Below, one piece after another: positions 1 to 18,600 of a DNA stretch of 64,000 bases. This stretch comes from Gymnorhina tibicen (lineage: Eukaryota; Chordata; Aves; Passeriformes; Artamidae), in contig VXAZ01007517.1 in assembly GCA_013399875.1 (NCBI GenBank), forward strand, positions 62,001 to 126,000, written 5' to 3'. The notes below the pieces were generated by a model that was not told where the DNA came from, made no database searches, and saw only the letters and a list, made by a program, of their open reading frames with translations. Position 1 is the stretch's first letter. Every line of letters begins with the position of its first letter. The translations under genes were made by a program, and so were the position numbers.

Positions 1-7714
<7,714 letters not shown>

Positions 7715-8116
7715 AAGACAAAGAGAAATGGAAGAAAAATTAAATTGTGAATTATCAAAACCTACAACTTAACTCTAAATGTTCTGATTTTTTTAAATGT
7801 ATTTATTGACTTTGTTCATCCATTTGTAAAATTTTTATTCTTGTGTATATTTTTGGGGAGTGAATTGTTAAAAAAAAAAAGAAAAAAATATCTCCAGCCC
7901 TGATCCGGAGACCTATCAGATTGGATGGCTGGCAAAGCACAGAATGCCTGTATATGATGTAATTGTATCAAAATAGCTGTCACATATTTTGTAAATTTTT
8001 ACCTTGTAAAGTCACTGAAATAGTTTTTAAAGGGAAAAAGTACAGTATTCTTTTAATACACTGGCTTGCAATCTGGTAGGTCTACCCAGCATCATAGCAC
8101 AACAGGTTTATAGAGT

Positions 8117-8124
8117 TGTATATA
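8117..8124 (+). promoter_or_regulatory. Pumilio response element (TGTATATA) in the PUM2 3' UTR
   Basis: Exact match to UGUANAUA, the motif predicted by the repeat code of the protein encoded just upstream. It lies about 400 bases after the stop codon. Confidence 0.65.
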
Positions 8125-8391
8125 GAATTAATCCTTATTTTTCCCTTTTGTGTGAAGTCTTTTATACCAGATTAAAATTGATCAGCTGCATAAACATTAT
8201 TTAACATGTTGAAAAGTTAAGTTGTATTTTGGTGGTTCACAACATCCTATCCAAATAAGAAAAAGGGCACAGCAAATTAACGTAGGTAAGAACAAAACAA
8301 TGGAAACTTTAAAAGACTAGTTTTTGGCACTTGCTGCGGATACAGGTTTTTTTAAATCATGCCCTAAGGTTTTCTCTGGCAATGTATTAAA

Positions 8392-8397
8392 AATAAA
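8392..8397 (+). promoter_or_regulatory. Proximal poly(A) signal AATAAA of PUM2
   Basis: Canonical hexamer within the 3' UTR, in an AT-rich context. It could give a short 3' UTR of about 700 bases that keeps only the first clear Pumilio site. The second Pumilio site starts five bases after it, where cleavage factors would act. Confidence 0.55.
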
Positions 8398-8401
8398 GTG
8401 C

Positions 8402-8409
8402 TGTATATA
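8402..8409 (+). promoter_or_regulatory. Pumilio response element (TGTATATA) overlapping the proximal cleavage region
   Basis: Exact UGUANAUA match placed immediately downstream of the proximal AATAAA, inside the window where cleavage would normally occur. Confidence 0.6.
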
Positions 8410-9378
8410 CTTATATATTTAATTGTTGTACAAGGTAGAGGGATTAAAAGGATGGTGGTACTTCATTCAGCAAAGTACTCTGTTGGAAAAGGAGTAAACC
8501 CTGTATTAACTTTACAGTCAGTTTGACAACGCAGGAAGAGTAGAGATTTGTATTTTTTTATTTTGCATATAGAATTGTAAGGATTTGAAAGTGTTGAGCA
8601 TTTATTTTGCTTTCTCACTGTAGCTGCGAAAAATAGGTAATGGTAAAGAGAAGGGGCCACTGAAAAGTAAACTTGATAGCTCAACATTTAAGCATGATTG
8701 ATTAAATATTCAGATAGCTTTTTGCTTCCTATAAATATATGCATTGTATACGTGTAGTTAATAGGTGTAAGTTTACAGTTTGAAAACAAATCTCTTGTTT
8801 CGATGTTTATTACAAAGCCTTGCTAATTTAGTAGTGATGCTTACCTTGGTTGTACAGATGTACATTTGTAAACCTTCATGCTGTAAATGTAATTTGTTTT
8901 ACTCCTTTTTGGGACAAAAATTTGCATTTTAGTGCATATTCATATCCCCATTCCCTTCTTTCCCTCTGGCATATAGTGTTGTATAATGTAAATTTATTTC
9001 AGCAAATCAAGAGTGATTTTTTTAAAATTCTATCTTTATATGGTTTCAAAAATATGAACCGGCTTTCTTTTTATCTATTGTGAGAAACATTATGTTTTGT
9101 TTATAACATAGCTGTTGATTCTGTTCATATGGACACTTTGGGAAATCAATCTGTTCAAATTTTAAATCAGGATAAATAAGCATAGTAAGAAGTGGACTGA
9201 AATATTTGGTTATCACAGAAACCAATGCTTCTTCCATCTTAATAAATGTGGCATGATTTTTTTGTACAGAAGAGTACTGTATTTTTGAATAGCCTTCTCC
9301 CAGCGTAAAGCAAATATGTATGATACTGTCGATTTTTTTCTCTGGACATATGACATTGTAACAGTAACATAAAGATGA

Positions 9379-9386
9379 TGTACATA
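9379..9386 (+). promoter_or_regulatory. Pumilio response element (TGTACATA) in the distal PUM2 3' UTR
   Basis: Exact UGUANAUA match with C at the variable fifth base. It is present only in transcripts that use the distal poly(A) site. Confidence 0.55.
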
Positions 9387-9650
9387 TACAAGCGGCCTTA
9401 TGTACATTTTCCAATGATCTTTTTAAGGCAGAATTGTGACCATATGTGTATAATTAAAATCCTTTTTAATCCTTTGCCTATGGAAATATTTTGGAAAAAG
9501 CTTACTTTGTATATTCAGTTTCTGAAAGATAAAGAAAGTGCTTTGTATGTTGTTGAAGTAAGTATTTTGTGTAAAATGTTTATTTGGATGGCTTAACCTA
9601 AAGTTTTGATCAACATGGTAGTTTGGAAACAACGTCTTGAGCATTGATGA

Positions 9651-9656
9651 AATAAA
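9651..9656 (+). promoter_or_regulatory. Distal poly(A) signal AATAAA of PUM2
   Basis: Canonical hexamer followed within 30 bases by a T/G-rich stretch typical of a downstream cleavage element. This best fits the main 3' end of PUM2, giving a 3' UTR of about 1.95 kb. Confidence 0.7.
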
Positions 9657-9689
9657 AGGCTGTTTTGGTAGGGTTGTGATCATGAGAAA

Positions 9690-12600
9690 GAAAATAGTAG
9701 TGGTATAAACTTGTATGAGGAATTCTGTCATGTTACTGTTGATACCAGGGTTACATAGCTGTTACTAAAGCAGACATCTGAGGCGCTGCATTTCTGATGG
9801 TAGTGATAACTCAGTAATAGGCAAATGGGAAAGTTTCTTCTGGCCTACTTCCAGCGCCGGCATGAAGTGAAGTAGTAGGCCTCGTTATTTTGAGTAAGCA
9901 CAATTCTAATTGCCAAGTAGTTTTTGCATGGCAGTTCACAAAATTCCTCTCCAGAGGTACCAGCCCTGTCATTGGAGCCAGAGCTTTCCCGTAGTCACCC
10001 AAAGGATGACTTCTGAGCCACTTCCTTGGACACATCAATTCTCCTCAGTGACTATCTTTACCCTGTGTACCTGTGCCATGTGTTATAATCCACAGAGCCG
10101 ACATTCCTTCAACGTAAGACAGTACGTCAGGCTTTCGGGGATGTCCAGGCAGAAACTGATAATGTCCCAGTACTTTGTCCCTGCAGCACTCATGCCATGG
10201 TTGAATTTAAACAGTCCTGTAACTGTCATCCTTGGTGCTTTCAATATCTTGAGTATAATCTTCCACTTGCTCTCCTGAGGTCATTTGTGCACAAATTCTA
10301 TCCAGGAACATGAAAATCACTGGATTTCCTTTCAACTATTTAGGGTTTGGGTAGAACCACTAGACTTTTTGCTCAAGTATTGCTTTTTGATATAGATTGT
10401 TTACGGACCAGTTTGATTAGGTTTGACTCCAGGTGGCTCGTATTGAATAATGTAATGTTCACGTGTATATACTGTAAAAATCAAAATGAAAATGTGTGAA
10501 TAACACTGTGTGAAATATATCTGGTCTTGCGTTTTTCCTGTAGGAAACCAGCCATATTCTCAGTTGTCTGGCTTACCTGTATCTGTGGAGCTCAGCTTTG
10601 GGAAGGTGCTCGCTCACTTGATCTGATGGGAATTGGGCAATTATTGAAGAACCCTGGATTAGATCATTAAATTTCCAGAGGGAAGTTCTGAGCAGCTAAA
10701 CGTTCCTGTTTTATAAAAAGTTTTTACTGATGTCTAGTTAAGGCTAGAGCCTGGTGACAGTTTCTTCATACATCCCTGGAACCAGGATGAGCTCTGGAGG
10801 ATTTGAGAGGGTTAGCTTCCAAATGAGAGAAGGAATTGTTAGCTCTGTGTCATCTCTGGATCCACACTCATTTTTGTTACTGCCCAGGAGTTTCTTCAAA
10901 AGACCATTTTTAGCTGAAGGTGTGGAGTGGACTGCCAGCACACGAAGTGAGCCTGGTGGGAAATAACTCACCTAAGGGCCCCCTGTGGACAGAGTAGTCA
11001 TAATGCCCATCCCTCCATCCCTGCCTTTTCCATCAGAACATGGAGAAAATGGAGGTTTTGGGGGTCATGATGCTTAGATGTTTTAAAGTGCTGATGCAAA
11101 TTCAGAAACCAATTCAGACACTGTTCCCTCTGCTGTAAAGAACAGGCATTTGAAGAGTTGCTCATGGCTCATCACAGCATAGTAACAGCAGTGGGGTTGG
11201 GCTCCATGATAATGCTTGATGCTCAGCATTCCAGTAACTCAGAAAATGGGTTAACAGTGGGGTGACAACAACTCCCACCGTGTCATTTGGGGAAGTAAAG
11301 CTGAGAGAATGATTGCAAAAGCATTCAGATCTAGTGACTGGTCGTTGAAACTGCAGATGGCATGCAAGTCATGCACCTGGGGGGAAACCCAGGGCAAACT
11401 ACAGAGCAGCACTTTGCCCCTGCAGTCAGGGTGGCTGCAGCACTCTGTTGTGGAATTCTGTGTGGAGCAGTGGCTGGGCTGTGTGGAGTGGTGTCCTGAG
11501 AGCGGCAGATCCTGCCCTCGTGGTGACACGGTTCTCTGTTGAGGAAGGAAAGGGGAACACCGTGAGCTGTCTGATCTGAGCTGTCGCAGCCCACAGCAGG
11601 GCAGGAGTGGCTGTTGGTTTGGTAACGCAGCGGCTCAGTGCTGGTACCACCTGAAGTCTCATTAGTCTGTGGGCAGCACCGATGTTGTGATGAGCTACAG
11701 TGCTTTACTCTGCCCAGAGTTTCAGATACGCACGCACTATCTATGCCCAAAGGATGCTGATTCAAGCACCTCTTGGCTTGGGAATGAGGAAGCTTGGTTC
11801 CTGTTAGGGATGCTAACATCCCTCTTGGGGCTCTGCTTGGTTCCTGGTGTTGGGCTAGGGAGGTGTGGGAGAATTTGGCAAGTGTAGGTCCTGCCACCCA
11901 GGAAGAGACTGCGAGATGCTGCAGAGTGAGCCTGGGGTGTTGGCTGTCCTGTGCAGCAGAGCAGCCCAGGCCTCCCCAGCTCCGTCATCAGAAGGGGTTA
12001 AAAACCAGCACTGTTGTCACAGAAAGAGTCACACATGGAAACGATGGAAGGACGTCCATCCAGTGTTAATAGCGCTCCAGAGCTGATACAGGATGTGGGC
12101 TTTCCCGAGCTGGTGCAGGAAATGAGGTGACTGCTTTAGCCAGGAGAATGAGCCCGATCCCAACGTCACACATTAGGCGTCAGAACACGGAGGCTGTGGG
12201 GTGGGGGAGCGACCACCCTGCATCGAGGCAGGGAGTGGTAGGGAAGACGAAGCTTAGGGATTTAACTGAACTGCTGGTGCTCCTCAGTGACGTGGTGCAG
12301 GAGCGTCTTCTCTGTTGGACGGAACCTGCTCCCTCTGCAGGCTCGCTGTGTGGTTAGGGAGCTTGCCCAGCAAACGAGATGCTTGAATTAGTTTCCTTTA
12401 CCAGCCTCAGGGTTTTGAACCCACCTCCCTCACTTCACAGGCATTTTCCTAACCACAGGGAGCTGGGCGGGTTCACTTTCTACTCCTGAATTTGGGCTGG
12501 GCTTTTAGCACAGCTTGAACCATTCATTGCATCACAAAGAGCACAAGATGGAGCATGACTCCTAAAGCACGCAGGTGGGAGTGGGTAGGTTCTGTGCCTG

Positions 12601-15600
12601 AGATCCTTGTCTCCACCTCGATTCTCCCAGACTCACTTCATGCAAAATATATCTTGGGAGCAGCATTTCCCCATCATTATCAGACTGGAAACTTTCCAGA
12701 GGCTTTATAAAAATGCAGGAAGACCTATTCTAAAGACCCTCTTCCTTTTATTAGTAAGAACAAACATTGGAATAAAACGTTCACCCTCTCATCAGCATCA
12801 GTACTCAGGGCACAGGAGGCCTTCTGTCTCTTCCTCTGCTTGCTACCCAACCCTAAACTCCCTAGATCTGCAAACAAGAGCTGGGGCACATTGCAAGTGA
12901 CACAGGTGGTATACAAGACCATCGGACAGGGAGAAACCCCTCACATAGCTGAGCCCTAACGAGCTTCGTTTGAGCTTCAGACCTGCCTGGAGGGTTCAGA
13001 TTTCCTGGCAGCCGCACAGTACCACAGCCCTTCCTCAGCCTGGCTGCTGGATCTCTTCCCAGCCCAGCCTCAGGGAGGGAGGCAGCCCTTCCCCGGCACA
13101 GCAGTGCTCAGGTGGTGGAGGCTGTGGGGAAGGCAGCCTGCTTGTCTGCTGATCACAGGGCAGGTTCACACGCTTCAGTTTCACAAACACTCTCTCCAGG
13201 TACTGGCTGCAGATCGTACCCACAGCAGCACAGAGCTGCCCCAGTACCTGACTGCCGCAGAGGAATGTCACTGGTGGGGACTGGTGAGGAATTGGCCAAG
13301 CCTGCTGAGGTCCCTCTCCTTACAGGTGACGTTGGCTGTGCCTTCCCAGGCTGCAAGGCCACTGTCTGCTCCTGTCAAAGGGCTTTCCTCAGTGTTGAGG
13401 AAGCAGAACAGTTGCAGGTGTCAGGTCCCAAAGTAAAGTAAGATCCCAAAAACATACAGCTGCTTACTGAGGGCTAATGGAAACTGTAAGAAAGGAAGTG
13501 TTATGGCAAGGGAACACACACAGGTGGTGGCAGAAAGCACTAGCCAGCCTGGCCAGCAAGGGAGAGGATGACAGCACATTTCACAGCTATATTCACAGCT
13601 ATATTCTCTTCTCCCAAATATAGGGACCCTATTCCTTGTCTAAACTGGAGGGTCAAAAATTAGAGGTTCCCTGGTGGGAATGAAGACTTCTCTTTCCTCC
13701 CCTATATAATCCTTATCTACCTTTCTCTAAGAGAGCTGAAATACAGCATCAAAAAGTATTTCCATTTCGCCCCCCACAGCATCAGTTCAGGAGGAGACAT
13801 TTTGGGAGGCCATCTGCTCATACAGGCTGGGATCTTGGAGAAGGATTCAGCCCAGTTGCCTGGGCTCTGGTCAGCAGGGTCTGCCTAGATGCTGTTCGTT
13901 GCTCCACACCTTTGTGTGAACTGGATCCAGAGGCTGGTACAACAATCAGAGCTATCACTCAATAAGCAAGAATTACAGAGGGCTGAAGCTGGGCTGAGGA
14001 GGTGAGAATGGGCAAACGCAGTGCAAATTAGAGTCAATTCCAAGCCCCTGCATGGAGGGATGGGATGAATGGAACAGGGTTCAACCCTGTCAGAGGTCCA
14101 AGCTATACACTGATCTCTTTCAACTGGGCCATTTGGTTCTTAAAAAGCCTTTTTGTATAAAAACTCACCATCCTAAGTACTCCAAAATTCACATGATGTC
14201 TCCTGTTTCCTTGAAATGTCATGTGTCTCATGAGAACTGAGGGTTTGATTATTCATCCCAGTTTGGGAGTCATACAAGTTCACACCCTGCTGGGAAAGGG
14301 TCTATCATGCAGCCCTACCCCGTGTGCCACCCCCTCCACATGCAGGGAACCGAAAGTCCAGAGGTCTGACCAGGGTGTTCAAGGTGACCCACCCCACATT
14401 TCTGTGAAGTGCTGCATGGCCCCCGCTGGCCACTTGGAGAAGGGATACCCCCACAAGGGCCACACAGCTAAACCCCACCAGCGAGGCTATGGGGGAGACA
14501 CCATGCCAGTTTAAAACCACTCCTGTTTAGGTGTGGACACTTCCATGCAGCCTTATACGCTGAGAACAGATCCTGTTGCATACTTGGGGATCTGGTGCCA
14601 TTGGAGGGACCCTTGAGCATCCAAGACACATGGGCAGGGCAGGGAACATTCCCTAGGAGCTTGCCTCAGCCAAGCCTTCTATTCCAGGAGAACATCTTAG
14701 ATGGCACTGGACAGCCTCATATACACAGTGCGTCTCTTCACCTAGCACATACCAGAAACCAATAAGCAACATTTTATAAGTCAGTGGTTGAAAGGGGGAG
14801 GGAGGGAAGGGAGGGAGGGAAGAGAAGGCAGGACTAGGCCCAAAGGGTTTGTTGGGGTGGGAGTGAGAACAACTTTATACTGAAGAATGTAATGGGATGA
14901 GAGGTGGAGAAACAAAGCATCTACATCCACACACACGCACAAAGCTACTGTAACAAACAACTGTAAGGACCTTTTGGATTACAAATAATGGGAGAAGGGG
15001 AGGGGGAAGGCAGAAGGAGCACCTTGAAAACCAAATGGCATCTTTAAAAAGTACATAACGTAGTAATAATAATAAAAAGATACTTTACGCATTGCAAAAC
15101 CTTCATTCCAGGCCTCCCTGTGAAGTATAGCTAATTTCACAGTCACCTAAAAAGAAATCAAACTAACAAAAAGGAAACAAAAGAGTATAAAATATGAAGC
15201 AATTAAAATATCTGTGTTCACCCTGCCAAAGTCAATGCTGTCAGAGTGGGGCAGGCACACATGCCACACTGAGCTTAAACCAATGGTAAACCCACAGCTT
15301 TCCCTTCCCCACAGACATGTAGGTCAGCACTGCAGGAACCTCCCTACTGCCCAGCCAGAGTTACAGCCCTTGCTCGCCTCCTTCCCTCCAGCTCCTCACC
15401 CATGTATGTGCCCCACTGTGCCCCTGCCTTCCTCCCTGGCCCTGTGCCTGCCTCCCACCTGGGCAGATGCTCCCATGGAGGTGGTTCACCACCAGGAAGG
15501 TGCTGACAGGCAGACACTCGAGCACAGCTTGGTCTCTGCTTCAGCCTTGCACCACCTCCATCCCTGCAGCACATGAGCAGCAACCTACCCGGGGTAGGGG

Positions 15601-18600
15601 CTACCCCAACCCCGCCCCGAGGACCGGGGGAAAGGCATTCTCCTAATGAATGCATGAGAAGGGCCAGGGTGAGGGATGAGACAGGATGGGTGAGATCAGT
15701 GGGTGAATCAACGCTCTGACAGCCAGGGCTGGGAGGCACTTGCACTGCCGGAGGGTACGGCCAGGAGTGACTGCACTCAGCCCTCAGACAGCCAATGCCT
15801 GCTGAAAGGGGTAAGCGGCCTTGAAATGCTAAATGAAGGATGATAATTGCAGCAAGATGCATCCGTTTGGTTAATCAGGAAGAAAACCTGTATATTATAT
15901 CGTATCAATTTCACAGCATAGTCACAATTGGTAGCAAGAGGAAATGGTAAAACCTGTGGCTGGCCCCAGAGCCATCATTCCTCAAAGACCCTCAGCCAGT
16001 CTGGGGCCCAGATCACATCAGCTTGACGAATACATTAAAAAACCAACAGTATTTTTTACAATTTTCCAAATATCTGTTCTATGCAGCTGTTACTGACATG
16101 GAACTAAAATCTCTGATGCAGCCTAGCCCTGCTCTCACAACTGCTCTGCTGCAGCTTCTGCTTCTCCGAAGACCACAGCTTTTTTGCATATGTAGGAGTA
16201 TTAAACCTGCTTTGGCAGAACTCCTGGTGTTAGACATGCTTACTCAAATTCTCCATGTAGCAGAAACACCTAGCCCAAGACACTTGGCTGTTTAAAGGTG
16301 ACAGTCTTGAAACTTGTAGTTAATGTGTTTCATGTGGACTGAATAGTTCTGTATTTTGGTTAAAATTCTTTCATTGTCTCCTTCATTTTGAACTTTTTAA
16401 CCAGCAGTACAGCTCTAATTTGTGAAAAAACTGATAGCTAACTTCAAGAGTACATTGTAGATCGGGTGTGGTTGGAGAGGAACAGGGACCACATTCTACA
16501 GGGACAATTTTTATTAAAGTTTTGTGCAAGTTGTTCAAGCATAACCTGTCATAAGGTAGAGCAGAAGCCTCTATCACAAATCAGGACAATAATGGAATAC
16601 AGAGAAAATACAGGAGTCCTTTGAAAAGAGATTATACCTCATTTGACCTGGAGTCCCCATCTCTCCCAGGCAAATAATGGGTCTCTGTGACACTGCCAGA
16701 CACAGCTGTAGGATTAAAAATACACATATTTTATTGTCATAGCACTTACTGAGATATATAAAGGCACTAAGTATCACAGTCCCTATTTCGCAGGGTAGCA
16801 GGCAGCTGTGCAGGGTCCAACTTCTCTCGTGGTCAGAGGGTTTGCAACTCAGGCATCCAATCTGCGAAACTTCTCAGAACTTCCCCACTGAATGCACTGA
16901 AGAAAGCTCCTGTCCCCAGGGAGACCATAGGGAAACCTCCCCTGGAGGAGCTGGGCAGCTGCCAGAGGGAAAGCCAGCAGGTACCAAGCAGGGGGTGCTG
17001 TGGAAATAAGGTGGCTCTTTCCTCCCTGCGCTGCTTGCTTTTTCTCCAAAGCTCCCAGCAGCCACCTGCCCGTATGTTCCTGGGAGTCATGATACCCTTC
17101 TCTCCATGCTCATTTTCATGCCAGGGAAAACCCCATTCTGTGCTCCAATTATCTAGGGTCACGGAGGTCGAGGGATCACGCACTGCAAGCCAGCATGAGT
17201 CAGACCCGTGAGTGAGCTGCCCTGAGCTGACCACAGGGGTAAGCGCATCACAGAAAGGCAGCAGAGCGTCTCCCCGGGCAAGGGAAACAACAGCAAAAAA
17301 GTGGTTATTCAGGTGAGTGCTTTCAGAAATACCTGCCTAGTCCACAAGCTCTGAAAGTGGTGGGCCAAAATTTTTGAACAGTGAAAGCAGCAGCCAGTAT
17401 TACAGGAAAAGGCCTCATTAAGAGGGAGCGAGTCAGTCTTTTCTTGTGGGCAGCACCTGTGTAACTTCAGGTGAATGGGAAACCCCTCCGTAGATTTTCA
17501 TGCACCAGCCCCCAAAATCCAGCTCTGAGGCTCTCTGTAATGAGCATGCAGGATCCTACCAGGCCCTCACACAGAGCATCAAAGCAATGCAGCTGCTTTT
17601 ATTACAGCTGTTTATGAAAATTATCACAAAAGTGGCATGCCACTGCCAGCTGGGCTTCTGCCAAAGGAAGCTCTGCTTAATTAGGTCAAGAATTATTTGG
17701 TTAGTGGCACAGACACATTTATATATAGTTTTCAGAGTCCACACAGAAGTTCTCATTAGCAGGACACAGGAAAAGGGTATAGAGGAGAAAGAAAAATGTC
17801 ACCAAACTCTTGGGGGAGGCAGCCAAGCTGATTCAGTTGGTAGCTATAAAGCCAACACTGCAGCTACTCTCACACTTGGACCATTACACTTTGCATTGTT
17901 TAAGCTGAAAAAAAACCAACCTCAGATTTTTTGCAAGAAGGCTCATTCTTGTCCAAATAAGCAAGGTCATCCTTTCCATTGGAGCATTACACTGGGGAGA
18001 AGAAAGGAGATGAGAGCAGACATCGCCTCAGGCTAACTTCACACTCCACACCTTAAGGTGGGCCACAGGGGAGTCTCCTTTGGTCTCTCACTTCCTGGGA
18101 GTGAAAGCCAGGAGGCAGATGGAGTTGCTCAGAGATCTCTGACTCACTGCAAAGGTGGTCGGACAGAACAAACAAAGTCAGATATCACTGTGCAAGCAAA
18201 CTGGGTGTGTTCAGGTGATCCTGCTGCAAGTCACAGCTGCATGGGAAAGGGTCAGAATCAATTATTTCTACATCAGTGCAAAAGGATATCCAAACCAAAC
18301 TGCACAGGACTTGCCAAGGCATGCAAGGAGCTGGGAAGAGTTAAGTGTACTTGGTGCCACCAGCCTGAACAAAGAGAAATGGCCTGGGGAATAGGGGAGC
18401 CCTGTGCCTGGGGACCCAGAAGATGGGTAGCACAATGACTGGATGACAAATGTTGCATGCTGGCAGACAAGCTCTTGGTAATCCAAGGCTGAAGGTCCAG
18501 CCTGCTTCCTCTGCAGACTTGTTCTTAATGCTCATATTGGTTTAACCACTGGGCAGATTGTTCCTTTGTTACTGCATGGAGTTAGAAAGAGAAGGATGTG

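Larger units (their letters stand above)
7715..9675 (+). other. PUM2: PUM2 3' untranslated region
   Basis: This AT-rich stretch follows the PUM2 stop and runs to a canonical poly(A) signal at 9651 with a GT-rich element just downstream. It holds three exact Pumilio sites (8117, 8402, 9379), many near-matches that differ at the last base, several ATTTA motifs and an A-tract at 7870-7886. Small open frames within it on both strands look like chance. The exact 3' end is inferred; a longer form reaching about 10.7 kb cannot be excluded. Confidence 0.8.

Noticed and set aside
11331..11897. Minus-strand open frame of 188 codons
   Set aside because: It overlaps other frames on both strands, lies in moderately GC-rich intergenic DNA and shows no recognisable domain or splice context.
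17500..18036. Plus-strand open frame of 178 codons
   Set aside because: No domain, signal or conserved motif; it lies in intergenic sequence with no exon-like boundaries.
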